Assembly (NCBI GenBank): GCA_040753795.1
Contig: JBFMDX010000002.1
Coordinates: 310,001-374,000, forward strand
Direction: 5' to 3'
DNA length: 64,000 nt
DNA from: Thermodesulfobacteriota bacterium
GTDB taxonomy: Bacteria > Desulfobacterota > Desulfobacteria > Desulfobacterales > Desulfosudaceae
The translations under genes were made by a program, and so were the position numbers. The notes under the pieces were generated by a model. That model had not been told where the DNA came from and made no database searches. It worked only from the letters and a program-made list of their open reading frames with translations. Every line of letters starts with the position of its first letter. Positions within the stretch are counted from its first letter, which is position 1. Below, piece after piece: positions 53,596 through 64,000 of the stretch.

Positions 53596-53672
53596 GCCCA
53601 CGTAGCTCAGTAGGTAGAGCGCTTCCTTGGTAAGGAAGAGGTTCACCGGTTCAATTCCGGTCGTGGGCTCCA
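53596..53672 (+). tRNA. tRNA-Thr(GGT)
   Basis: 77 nt with encoded CCA. Acceptor GCCCACG/CGTGGGC; anticodon loop TTGGTAA in CTTCC/GGAAG gives GGT. Ends 66 bases before tuf. Confidence 0.97.
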
Positions 53673-53738
53673 AATATATATAATAATAGAAGAAGCTGTC
53701 ACTGGTGATGATTACCAATCCAACAGGGAGGCAGAACG

Positions 53739-54932
<1,194 letters not shown>

Positions 54933-54952
54933 TTGCATGAGGGAGAAGAGCG

Positions 54953-55102
54953 GTGAGGGTTAATGTTTTATTAGCGTGTACCCAGTGCAAGCGCAGAAAT
55001 TATTCGACAACCAAAAATAAACGCACAACACCGGATAAGTTGGAGTTAGTTAAATACTGTCGATTCTGCCGGGAACATTGTCTTCATAAGGAGACAAAAT
55101 AA
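54953..55102 (+). CDS. rpmG: Ribosomal protein bL33, zinc-binding form, GTG start
   Basis: A 49-residue protein translated from GTG 54953 (preceded by GAGGGAGAAGAG) to TAA 55102. It reads [21 protein letters not shown] with later KYCRFCREH, so two CxxC pairs hold zinc (the C+ form, which can be exchanged under zinc limitation). The rpmG gene between tuf and secE with a tRNA-Trp behind it is normal in this phylum. It is too short for many gene finders. Confidence 0.94.
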   Translation: MRVNVLLACTQCKRRNYSTTKNKRTTPDKLELVKYCRFCREHCLHKETK

Positions 55103-55124
55103 CCTCGTGGAATTGACGTGTTGC

Positions 55125-55200
55125 AGGCCAGTAGCTCTAACGGTAGAGCGTCGGACTCCAAATCCGGGGGTTGGGGGTTCAAATCCCTCCTGGCCTGCCA
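55125..55200 (+). tRNA. tRNA-Trp(CCA)
   Basis: 76 nt with encoded CCA. Acceptor AGGCCAG/CTGGCCT; anticodon loop CTCCAAA in TCGGA/TCCGG gives CCA. Sits between rpmG and secE. Confidence 0.97.
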
Positions 55201-55278
55201 GCACAAATACGGTAACGGAAAAAACGATATCTGCCATGACGTTAGCTGGTGCGTTTTTAATATTTCTTAAGGACAATA

Positions 55279-55674
55279 ATGGGGCTTCAACAAAAAAGGA
55301 AAGATCCGAACAAGAAAAAAAAGGCCCGGGAATCGTCTTCCGATCATGCTGAAGATAAGCAGCCTGTAAAGAGCGCGGTATCCGTTGGTAAGTCGGGGGT
55401 TCTTTCCATACTTAAAAGCGCTTCGAGCGACACTTCACGCAAGACTGCCAAGCCGGTTAAAAGTCAGGCGGAGTCAGGCGTTCGTCGGTATTTAGATATC
55501 AGCGTTCAGTTTTTAAGAGAAGTCCGTGTGGAACTGAAAAAGGTGACCTGGCCTTCTCGCAAACAGACAATTGGAGCGACTACGGTTGTGCTGCTGCTTG
55601 TCATCCTGGTTTCCATTTTTCTGGGGATCGTTGATTTCGGTTTGTCCAGCCTGATCAGGTTGGTGATCGGGTAA
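55279..55674 (+). CDS. secE: Preprotein translocase subunit SecE
   Basis: A 131-residue SecE with an unusually long basic, Lys/Ser-rich cytoplasmic N-terminus (about 1-65). The conserved segment FLREVRVELKKVTWPSRKQT precedes a single membrane helix (VVLLLVILVSIFLGIVDFGLS) and a short end. It clamps SecY. Short bacterial SecE forms have about 60 to 70 residues, so the N-terminal extension is notable. AAGGA occurs well upstream. nusG follows 13 bases later. Confidence 0.95.
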   Translation: MGLQQKRKDPNKKKKARESSSDHAEDKQPVKSAVSVGKSGVLSILKSASSDTSRKTAKPVKSQAESGVRRYLDISVQFLREVRVELKKVTWPSRKQTIGATTVVLLLVILVSIFLGIVDFGLSSLIRLVIG

Positions 55675-55687
55675 AAGACAAGGGGTA

Positions 55688-56224
55688 ATGATTGTGGCGT
55701 TAAACTGGTATGTGGTGCATGTGTATTCCGGCTTCGAGGACAAGGTTCGGAGATCTCTGGAAGAACGCATCGCGGTTTCCGCGAGTCGGGAAAAGTTCGG
55801 GCGTATTGTTGTGCCTACCGAGCAGGTTGTGGAACTGGTCAAGGGCAAGAAGAAACAATCATCGCGGAAATTCTATCCCGGATATATTCTGGTGCAAATG
55901 GACCTGGATAACGAGACCTGGCATATTGTAGCCAATACCGCCAAAGTCACCGGGTTTCTGGGAGGTAAAAAGAAGCCGACACCGATTTCCGAGGAGGATG
56001 CCGCCAATATTTTAAAACGGATAGAGGCCGGGAAAGAAAAACCGCAACCGAAATATTCATTTGAAATCGGGGATGAGGTTCGGGTGACGGAAGGGCCTTT
56101 TGCTACATTTAACGGCGTGGTCGAAAACGTGAATCATGAAAAGGGGAAATTGCGGGTACTGGTCAGTATTTTCGGCCGTGCCACGCCGGTTGAACTGGAT
56201 TTTATGCAGGCCACGAAAATTTAG
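55688..56224 (+). CDS. nusG: Transcription antitermination factor NusG
   Basis: A 178-residue NusG with the NGN domain ([33 protein letters not shown]) and a C-terminal KOW domain ([47 protein letters not shown]). It couples RNA polymerase, Rho and ribosomes. AAGGGG precedes the ATG at good spacing. Standard in length and sequence. Confidence 0.97.
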   Translation: MIVALNWYVVHVYSGFEDKVRRSLEERIAVSASREKFGRIVVPTEQVVELVKGKKKQSSRKFYPGYILVQMDLDNETWHIVANTAKVTGFLGGKKKPTPISEEDAANILKRIEAGKEKPQPKYSFEIGDEVRVTEGPFATFNGVVENVNHEKGKLRVLVSIFGRATPVELDFMQATKI

Positions 56225-56247
56225 ATATACATTGTTGGGGTGAATCA

Positions 56248-56670
56248 ATGGCAAAAAAGGTTATTGGACAGGTAAAATTACAGGTGATGGCCGGCAAGGC
56301 AAATCCTTCGCCGCCGATAGGCCCTGCCCTGGGGCAGCATGGCGTTAATATTATGGATTTTTGTAAAGCATTCAATGCCCGTACTGCTGAACAGGAAGGA
56401 ATGGTGATCCCTGTGGTGATTACCATTTATGCGGACAAATCTTTTTCTTTTATTACCAAGACTCCTCCGGCCGCTGTTCTTTTAAGAAAAGCGGCAAAAA
56501 TTGCCAAGGGATCAGGACAGCCGAACAAGGAAAAGGTCGGGCAGGTGACTGTAAAGGATATTGAGGACATCGCTAAACTGAAGATGTGTGATCTGAATGC
56601 GACTGACCTCGGTGCCGCCTGTAAGATTATTCAGGGTACGGCCCGGAGCATGGGGATAGACGTCGTTTAA
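56248..56670 (+). CDS. rplK: Ribosomal protein uL11
   Basis: A 140-residue L11 with [35 protein letters not shown] at the N-terminus and the C-terminal rRNA-binding domain ([36 protein letters not shown]). It forms the GTPase-associated centre with the L10/L12 stalk encoded below. Confidence 0.98.
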   Translation: MAKKVIGQVKLQVMAGKANPSPPIGPALGQHGVNIMDFCKAFNARTAEQEGMVIPVVITIYADKSFSFITKTPPAAVLLRKAAKIAKGSGQPNKEKVGQVTVKDIEDIAKLKMCDLNATDLGAACKIIQGTARSMGIDVV

Positions 56671-56692
56671 CAAAGGGAGATGGTTAAAGAAA

Positions 56693-57394
56693 ATGTTAAG
56701 AGGGAAAAAGTATATAGCCGCCAGGCAGAAGGTGGATCCGGCCCAAAAGTACGCAATTGTTGAAGGCCTCCAGTTGGCGATCGAGTCCAGTTTCGCTGGC
56801 TTCAATGAAAGCGTGGACGTGGCTGTTAATTTGGGAGTCGACCCTCGTCATGCCGAACAGATGGTCCGCGGATCAGTTGTTTTACCGAACGGTATCGGTA
56901 AAGAAGTCCGGGTCCTTGTGTTTGCCAAGGGCGAAAAGGAAAAGGAAGCTCTGGATGCCGGGGCCGAATTTGTCGGCAATGACGAACTGATTGAGGACAT
57001 CAAAAACGGCTGGTTTGAATTCGACAAGGCGGTGGCTACGCCGGATATGATGGGAGCGGTTGGTAAAATCGGTAAGTTGCTTGGACCGAGGGGGTTGATG
57101 CCGAACGCAAAAACCGGGACGGTTACCTTTGATCTTGCCAGGGCTATTCAGGAACTGAAGGCGGGTAAAATCGACTTCCGGGTAGACAAGGCGGGAATTG
57201 TCCACGCTACTTTCGGAAAAGTTTCTTTCGGTGTCGATAAGCTGAAAGAAAACCTGGCCGCGTTTCTGAAAACCATTATGGCGTTAAAGCCTTCAGCCAG
57301 TAAGGGAACCTATTTGAAAAACCTATCCGTTTCAACGACCATGGGACCGGGCGTTAAGCTGGACACCACCCTGGTTAAGGATTTTGTTCAGTAA
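56693..57394 (+). CDS. rplA: Ribosomal protein uL1
   Basis: A 233-residue L1 stalk protein. [14 protein letters not shown] opens it; [27 protein letters not shown] and [17 protein letters not shown] are signatures, the latter seen as [17 protein letters not shown]. It binds 23S rRNA at the E site and in E. coli represses its own operon from the L11 leader. No change from usual length. Confidence 0.98.
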   Translation: MLRGKKYIAARQKVDPAQKYAIVEGLQLAIESSFAGFNESVDVAVNLGVDPRHAEQMVRGSVVLPNGIGKEVRVLVFAKGEKEKEALDAGAEFVGNDELIEDIKNGWFEFDKAVATPDMMGAVGKIGKLLGPRGLMPNAKTGTVTFDLARAIQELKAGKIDFRVDKAGIVHATFGKVSFGVDKLKENLAAFLKTIMALKPSASKGTYLKNLSVSTTMGPGVKLDTTLVKDFVQ

Positions 57395-57540
57395 GTATGT
57401 TCAAATAATCTGTCAAAGACCGCGGGCGCAGACGTCTTTCATGCTTAATCCGGTTTAACTACCTGCCTGCCGAGACAGCTGACCTTCTTGAATCATTGGA
57501 TTCGGGTTAAAGCCTCCGGTTTTTGTACGAAAAGAAAGGA
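57395..57540 (+). ncRNA. Ribosomal protein L10 leader
   Basis: The rplA-rplJ spacer holds CAAAGACCGCGGGCGC, CTTAATCCGG and CCTGCCGAGA in the order of the L10 leader, the mRNA structure bound by L10(L12)4 to repress rplJ-rplL. It covers about 140 bases and ends just before the rplJ ribosome site. Called from remembered consensus blocks, not from a folding computation. Confidence 0.75.
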
Positions 57541-57553
57541 GGTGTATTCCACT

Positions 57554-58078
57554 TTGCTGACTCTTGATGAAAAAAAGGTGCGGGTTGAAGACCTGCATGA
57601 AAAGCTCAAGAAAGCCACCATTGTCATTCTGGCCGAATATAAAGGGCTTAAGGTCGAAACCGTTAATGATCTGCGGCGGAAACTCAAAGAAGCCGGTGCT
57701 GAATATCAGGTTGTTAAGAATACCATTCTTAAAAGAGCCGCTGAAAATACGGATACTTCAGTAGCCGGTGATTATTATAAGGGGCCGACGGCCGTCGTGA
57801 TGAGTTATGGCGATCCTGTGGCTTCAGCCAAAATTCTGTCTGAATTCGTCGCCAGTAACGAGAATATGACAATCAAGATTGGCGCGATGAACGGAAGCCT
57901 GCTGACGGTTGAGAAAATCATTGCGCTTTCAAAGTTGCCATCCCGAGAGGTTCTACTGTCGCAATTGCTTTCCGTGCTTATCGGAGTGCCGACCGGTCTG
58001 GTCAGGGTGCTGAATGCCGTACCGGGTAAGCTGGTAAATGTTCTAACCGCTATTAAAGATAAAAAAGAAGCGGCGTAA
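57554..58078 (+). CDS. rplJ: Ribosomal protein uL10, TTG start
   Basis: A 174-residue stalk base protein. AAGGAGG at 57536-57542 lies 11 bases before TTG 57554, which gives the usual length; no ATG fits. It opens LTLDEKKVRVEDLHEKL, has LAEYKGLKVETVNDLRRKL and YQVVKNTILKRAAENT, and the C-terminal helix binds L7/L12 dimers. It represses its own mRNA through the leader upstream. Confidence 0.93.
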   Translation: MLTLDEKKVRVEDLHEKLKKATIVILAEYKGLKVETVNDLRRKLKEAGAEYQVVKNTILKRAAENTDTSVAGDYYKGPTAVVMSYGDPVASAKILSEFVASNENMTIKIGAMNGSLLTVEKIIALSKLPSREVLLSQLLSVLIGVPTGLVRVLNAVPGKLVNVLTAIKDKKEAA

Positions 58079-58115
58079 CGATCAAAACTGATATGATTTT
58101 GTGGAGGATTTATCA

Positions 58116-58505
58116 ATGGCTGAAATAACAAAACAAGATGTTATTGATTTTATTGCAAATATGTCTGTGCTTGAGCTTTCCGAGCTGGTTTCCGAACTGG
58201 AAAACAAATTCGGTGTATCAGCGGCCGCGCCGGTCGCTTTTGCGGCTGGTATGATGCCCGCCGCCGGTGGCGCTGCTGCGGCAGCGGAAGAGAAAACCGA
58301 ATTTGACGTGGTATTGACAGTGGTCGGGGACCAGAAGATCCAGGTTATTAAAGAAGTCCGAGCGATTACCGGCCTGGGGCTTAAAGAAGCTAAAGCCCTG
58401 GTAGAAGAGGCTCCCAAGCCTGTGAAGGAAGGCGTGCCAAAGGAAGAAGCCGAGAAGATTAAAGCGCAGTTGGAGGGCGCCGGCGCTCAAGTTCAATTGA
58501 AGTAG
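58116..58505 (+). CDS. rplL: Ribosomal protein bL12
   Basis: A 129-residue L7/L12 with N-terminal dimer helices ([26 protein letters not shown]), an Ala/Gly hinge (about 40-60, [21 protein letters not shown]) and the factor-binding C-terminal domain ([32 protein letters not shown]). Present in several copies per ribosome. GGAGGA precedes ATG 58116; a GTG at 58101 lies in that ribosome site. Confidence 0.98.
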   Translation: MAEITKQDVIDFIANMSVLELSELVSELENKFGVSAAAPVAFAAGMMPAAGGAAAAAEEKTEFDVVLTVVGDQKIQVIKEVRAITGLGLKEAKALVEEAPKPVKEGVPKEEAEKIKAQLEGAGAQVQLK

Positions 58506-58535
58506 TTTGCCCTGAATAATAATGCAGGTAACTGG

Positions 58536-58570
58536 AATTCCCCCCGTCTGCCCAGTCGGGGGAAATTTCT
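58536..58570 (+). terminator. rplL-rpoB attenuator hairpin
   Basis: Stem CCCCC (58541-58545) with GGGGG (58558-58562), extended by TT/AA with a bulged C, loop about 12, and a partial T-run after (ATTTCTTTTTT). A partial terminator at this point lowers rpoBC expression relative to ribosomal genes in other bacteria. Confidence 0.65.
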
Positions 58571-58652
58571 TTTTTGAGGATGAAGATCCGGAAAAAGAAA
58601 TGCCAGGCCGGTCAAGGTAGTTTTTATTTTAAAAGCATATATCGGAGATGCC

Positions 58653-61600
58653 ATGTCAGGCGAATCAATCATCGGTAAGCGTATTCGAAAGAATTTTGGA
58701 AAACTGGAAAGAATCGCCGAAATTCCTGACCTTATCGGTATGCAGAAGGAATCATACAGTCGCTTTCTGCAACTGGATAAGGCCCCGGAAGAGCGGGAGA
58801 ATATCGGTCTGCAGGCGATATTCAATTCTGTTTTCCCGATCAAGGATTTTACCGAAAGCGCTTCCCTGGAATTCGTGTCGTATGCTTTTGGCGCTGTTAA
58901 GCATTCCGTTTCCGAGTGTATTCAGAGAGGGATGACTTACGAAGTGCCGGTGCGGATCAGAGCCAGGCTGGTTGTCTATGACGTGCAGGAAGGGACCGGC
59001 GCAACCAGCATCCGGGATATCAAGGAGCAGGAGATTTATTTCGGGGCGATTCCTCTGATGACGGATAAGGGCACGTTTATCATCAATGGGACGGAACGTG
59101 CGGTGGTCAGCCAGTTACACCGGTCATCGGGTATTTTCTTCAGCCATGACCAGGGGAAAACATATTCCAGCGGCCGGGTTATATACAGCGCCCGGATTAT
59201 CCCGGTCAGAGGGTCATGGATCGACATGGAAATTGATCCCAAGGATATCGTTTATCTGCGAATTGACCGCCGTCGTAAATTTCCGGCGACGATTCTGTTC
59301 AAGGCGCTGGGTTACAGCAGGAAAGATATTCTGGATTATTTTTACACCAATGAACGTGTTTTCCTGAAAGGCAAGAGGCTTTTTAAACAGTTTAATGAAG
59401 ATTCCCTTCGCAGCCAGCGGGCCTCAACTCGTATCAAGCATCCGGAAACCGGTGAGGTGCTGATCGACAAGGGACGCGTGTTCAGTACGCGGGTGATGCG
59501 GTCGATAAAAGCGGCTGGCATCGACATGATCCCCATCAACCTGGAAGATGTCATCGGAAAGGTGTTCGGCGCTTCCGTTTATGATCCGAGTAGCGGGGGA
59601 CTCATTGCCGACGCCGGAGACCTTGTTACGGAATCACTGGTCGATCTTATCAGGGAGGCCGGCATCGAGTCGTTTGAAATCCTGTTCGTCGATGAAACCG
59701 TGCACACCGATTCCATCATCAAAACGTTAATGCTCGATAAGGTCGACACTCGGGAAGACGCTCTCATCGACATCTATAAAAGATTACGCCCGGGGAATCC
59801 CGCGACGCCGGAGGTGGCACAAGAGTTCGTTGATCATCTTTTTTTCAAGCCGGACTATTATGATTTGTCCTCGGTCGGTCGTTTGAAGTTAAATCACCGA
59901 CTGGGGATAACCGCCCGGGTGGATTTACCGACCTTGCGAAAGGAAGATTTGCTGCTGGCGGTTAAGACGCTGATTGATTTAAGAAATGTCCAGGGGCAGG
60001 TGGATGATATCGATCACCTTGGAAACAGAAGGGTCCGTGCGGTCGGGGAGTTGCTGGAAAATCAATATCGTATCGGCCTGATCCGTATGGAAAGAGCCAT
60101 CAAGGAACGGATGAGCCTTCAGGAAGTTGATGTGCTGATGCCCCACGATCTGGTGAACCCGAAACCGGTTTCCGCTGTCGTCCGGGAGTTTTTTGGGACC
60201 AGCCAGTTGTCCCAGTTTCTGGATCAGACCAATCCCCTTTCGGAGACCACGCATAAACGCCGGTTGAGCGCGCTTGGCCCCGGCGGATTAACCAGGGAGC
60301 GGGCCGGCTTTGAGGTGCGGGACGTTCATCCTTCTCATTATGGCAGAATCTGTCCCATTGAAACCCCGGAAGGGCCGAATATCGGACTGATTGTTTCCTT
60401 GAGCGCCTATGCCAAGGTGAATCGTTACGGTTTTATTGAAACGCCATATCGGGTCGTGAAAGACGCGACGGTGACAAAAGAGCTCCGGATGCTTTCCGCC
60501 TTTGAAGAGGGAAACCACCCTATTGCCCAGGCCAACGCCCCCGTCAACGAGAAAGGGCATTTTATTAATCCGGTGGTCATATCCCGAGTGGATGGAGAGT
60601 TTACCCCGATGAGTGCCGGAGAGATCGAACTGATGGACGTCTCTCCCATCCAGCTGGTCAGTGTGTCTACATCATTAATACCGTTCCTGGAACATGATGA
60701 CGCCAACCGGGCTTTGATGGGGTCCAACATGCAGCGTCAGGCGGTACCGGTCGCAAAACCAAGCTCTCCGCTGGTGGGGACGGGGATGGAAAAGGTCGTC
60801 GCCAGGGATTCCGGTGCGGCGATTGTCGCCGAAAGAGGCGGGATCGTTACCGATGTCGACGCGTCGCGTATTGTCATCCGCCACGATGTCGACGGCGATA
60901 AGAAGAAAGCCGAGCCGGTGACCATATATAACCTTTCCAAGTTTATTCGCTCCAACCAGAATACCTGTTTTAATCAGCGACCGGTGGTAAAAAAAGGGCA
61001 GATCGTTCGCGCCGGCGACGTTATCGCCGACGGGCCGGCGACGGAAAAAGGCGAGCTGGCACTGGGCAAAAATGTCACGGTGGCGTTTATGCCATGGGGC
61101 GGGTACAATTTTGAAGATTCCATCCTGGTAGGCGAGACCCTGGTCAGAGACGGCGTTTTCACTTCCGTTCATATTGAGGAGTTCGAGGTGGTCGCCCGGG
61201 ATATCAAGCTGGGGAAAGAAGAAATCACCTGCGATATTCCCAACGTCGGTGAGGAAAGATTGAACGATCTGGATGAAAGCGGAATTATTAGGGCTGGGGC
61301 AGAGGTCAAACCCGGTGATATCCTGGTCGGAAAAATTACCCCTAAAGGAGAAACCCAGCTTTCACCCGAAGAGAAACTGCTGCGGGCTATTTTCGGAGAA
61401 AAGGGCGGCAACGTGAAGGACACCTCCCTGCGGGTGCCCCCGGGCGTTAATGGTACGGTAATTGACGCCAAGGTGTTTACCCGCAGGGGCGTGGAAAAAG
61501 ATGACCGGACACGGACGATCGAGGACGAGGAAATAGCTGTCTTTAAGCGCAACCGGGATGATGAGATAGCAGTCATTGAAGAAATCACCCGCAGTGAATT

Positions 61601-62762
61601 TGAAAAGTTGACGATCGGCCAGAAGTGCGCGGCCCCGGTCAAGAAGGGCAAGAAAACGCTGCTTGCCAAAGGCGACAAAATATCTCTTGAGGATTTGCAG
61701 GAACTTCCTTTTTCTCAACTGGAGAAAATCGCTTTCGAGTCTGAACCCGTTGCCGAAAAGGCGTACGCTATCTTTGACTGGTGTCGGGAACAGAAAGAAT
61801 CCTGCCGTGAAAAATACGAGAACGCCGTGAATCGTTACGGAGTCGGAGAGGAACTTCCCCCGGGCGTTTTTAAAATGGTTAAAGTTTATGTCGCCATGAA
61901 GCGGGTTCTGTCCACCGGTGACAAAATGGCGGGCCGTCACGGTAACAAGGGGGTTGTGTCCAGGATTCTTCCTCAGGAGGACCTGCCCTATTTTGAAGAC
62001 GGCACACCGGTCGATATGGTGCTCAATCCTCTAGGCGTTCCGTCCCGTATGAATGTGGGGCAGATTCTTGAGATTCATTTGGGCCGGGCAGCCCGGGCCC
62101 TAGGGTATCAGATCGAGCAGTTGATCGCCGAGCATAACCACAAGGCGCTGAAGAAGAAAATCAAATCTATTTTTGACCGGAAGGATTTGTCCCCATCCGC
62201 CATTGATGCGATGGATGAAGAACAATTAGTCGAATTCGCAAAACAATACCGGAATGGCGTTCATATGGAGACCCCCGTCTTTGACGGCGCTAAAGAGGCG
62301 GAAATAAAGGAGTTACTTCAGGAAGGCGGCGTCTCCGAAACCGGACAGGCGATATTGTATGACGGGAGAACCGGGGAAGTTTTCGATCAGCCGATTACCG
62401 TAGGCACCATGTATATGCTCAAACTTCATCATCTGGTTGATGACAAGCTCCATGCCAGGTCTATCGGGCCTTATTCTCTGGTTACTCAGCAGCCGCTTGG
62501 AGGAAAAGCCCAGTTTGGCGGTCAGCGGCTCGGAGAAATGGAAGTCTGGGCGATGGAGGCTTATGGAGCGGCTTATGGGCTGCAGGAGTTTTTGACTGTT
62601 AAGTCGGACGATATCGCCGGGCGGACCCGTATGTATGAAAAAATCGTTAAGGGGCAGAATGTTCTCGATCCCGGACTACCCGAGTCTTTCAAGGTTCTGA
62701 TGAAAGAAATGAAGGGGTTGGGTCTGGACGTGAGATTAATTGAAAAAAACAGTAAGGAGTAG
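58653..62762 (+). CDS. rpoB: RNA polymerase beta subunit
   Basis: RpoB, 1369 residues, within the proteobacterial range. The rifampicin region is [29 protein letters not shown], followed by GPNIGLI; the C-terminal half has [15 protein letters not shown] and the [25 protein letters not shown] clamp element. No rifampicin-resistance-type change is evident at the main sites. The stop is four bases before the rpoC start, so they are coupled. Confidence 0.98.
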   Translation: MSGESIIGKRIRKNFGKLERIAEIPDLIGMQKESYSRFLQLDKAPEERENIGLQAIFNSVFPIKDFTESASLEFVSYAFGAVKHSVSECIQRGMTYEVPVRIRARLVVYDVQEGTGATSIRDIKEQEIYFGAIPLMTDKGTFIINGTERAVVSQLHRSSGIFFSHDQGKTYSSGRVIYSARIIPVRGSWIDMEIDPKDIVYLRIDRRRKFPATILFKALGYSRKDILDYFYTNERVFLKGKRLFKQFNEDSLRSQRASTRIKHPETGEVLIDKGRVFSTRVMRSIKAAGIDMIPINLEDVIGKVFGASVYDPSSGGLIADAGDLVTESLVDLIREAGIESFEILFVDETVHTDSIIKTLMLDKVDTREDALIDIYKRLRPGNPATPEVAQEFVDHLFFKPDYYDLSSVGRLKLNHRLGITARVDLPTLRKEDLLLAVKTLIDLRNVQGQVDDIDHLGNRRVRAVGELLENQYRIGLIRMERAIKERMSLQEVDVLMPHDLVNPKPVSAVVREFFGTSQLSQFLDQTNPLSETTHKRRLSALGPGGLTRERAGFEVRDVHPSHYGRICPIETPEGPNIGLIVSLSAYAKVNRYGFIETPYRVVKDATVTKELRMLSAFEEGNHPIAQANAPVNEKGHFINPVVISRVDGEFTPMSAGEIELMDVSPIQLVSVSTSLIPFLEHDDANRALMGSNMQRQAVPVAKPSSPLVGTGMEKVVARDSGAAIVAERGGIVTDVDASRIVIRHDVDGDKKKAEPVTIYNLSKFIRSNQNTCFNQRPVVKKGQIVRAGDVIADGPATEKGELALGKNVTVAFMPWGGYNFEDSILVGETLVRDGVFTSVHIEEFEVVARDIKLGKEEITCDIPNVGEERLNDLDESGIIRAGAEVKPGDILVGKITPKGETQLSPEEKLLRAIFGEKGGNVKDTSLRVPPGVNGTVIDAKVFTRRGVEKDDRTRTIEDEEIAVFKRNRDDEIAVIEEITRSEFEKLTIGQKCAAPVKKGKKTLLAKGDKISLEDLQELPFSQLEKIAFESEPVAEKAYAIFDWCREQKESCREKYENAVNRYGVGEELPPGVFKMVKVYVAMKRVLSTGDKMAGRHGNKGVVSRILPQEDLPYFEDGTPVDMVLNPLGVPSRMNVGQILEIHLGRAARALGYQIEQLIAEHNHKALKKKIKSIFDRKDLSPSAIDAMDEEQLVEFAKQYRNGVHMETPVFDGAKEAEIKELLQEGGVSETGQAILYDGRTGEVFDQPITVGTMYMLKLHHLVDDKLHARSIGPYSLVTQQPLGGKAQFGGQRLGEMEVWAMEAYGAAYGLQEFLTVKSDDIAGRTRMYEKIVKGQNVLDPGLPESFKVLMKEMKGLGLDVRLIEKNSKE

Positions 62763-64000
<1,238 letters not shown>

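Overview
This 64 kb window looks like chromosomal DNA of an anaerobic Desulfobacterota (former Deltaproteobacteria) bacterium, probably from the sulfate-reducer lineages around Desulfobacterales. This is inferred, not proven. Supporting signs are a selenocysteine-type selD, a UroD/corrinoid methyltransferase operon, class I fumarase, rubrerythrin-type protein, a Fur/FeoA/FeoB ferrous iron locus, the rpmG-tRNA(Trp)-secE arrangement, and several small conserved proteins typical of that phylum. I see no IS element, prophage or CRISPR array; nearly everything is core or metabolic.

Layout. 0-2.4 kb: 3' part of a PilZ gene, a hairpin-rich repeat region, a YefM-YoeB toxin-antitoxin pair and an alpha/beta hydrolase. 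2.4-7.7 kb: a minus-strand corrinoid methyl-transfer operon (TetR regulator, corrinoid protein, UroD-like methyltransferase, MetH-activation-like protein) divergent from a short-chain dehydrogenase and a ferredoxin-nitroreductase. The methyltransferase gene has an in-frame TGA exactly where the family has its conserved zinc-ligand cysteine, and the reading frame continues to a normal C-terminus, so it is probably a selenoprotein. 7.7-14 kb: a giant six-PAS hybrid histidine kinase, then selD, whose active-site codon is also TGA, then a crotonase and a His-rich protein. 14-24.5 kb: PBP1A, a GNAT enzyme, a Nudix hydrolase, CcdA plus a thioredoxin-like protein, ProC, a Fur-FeoA fusion with feoA-feoB, a PPP phosphatase and an SH3 protein.

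24.6-31.8 kb: YggT, two PilT-type ATPases, a zinc-ribbon/receiver-like protein, CoaX, FolP and FtsH. 32-38 kb: infC-rpmI-rplT-pheS-pheT, a MerR regulator and a rhodanese-rubrerythrin fusion. infC has no usual start codon and seems to begin with AUA behind a perfect Shine-Dalgarno. 38-43.6 kb (minus strand): MurI, YkgJ-like, RecR, YbaB, DnaX, two tRNA-Ser genes, a TrmN6-like methylase and a DUF721 protein. 43.8-53 kb: HflK-HflC, a 32-residue bS22/COX24-type ribosomal protein gene, a conserved HELIH protein, FmdB-type zinc ribbon, GroES-GroEL, class I fumarase and an MltD-like transglycosylase.

53.3-64 kb is the macromolecular synthesis cluster: tRNA-Thr, Tyr, Gly, Thr, tuf, rpmG, tRNA-Trp, secE, nusG, rplK, rplA, an L10 leader, rplJ, rplL, rpoB and the 5' third of rpoC, which runs off the window.

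The strongest lead is the pairing of a candidate selenocysteine-containing corrinoid methyltransferase with a Sec-type selD about 8 kb away. Other leads are the AUA start of infC, the unannotated-size bS22 homologue, the Fur-FeoA fusion and the odd codon usage of tuf.
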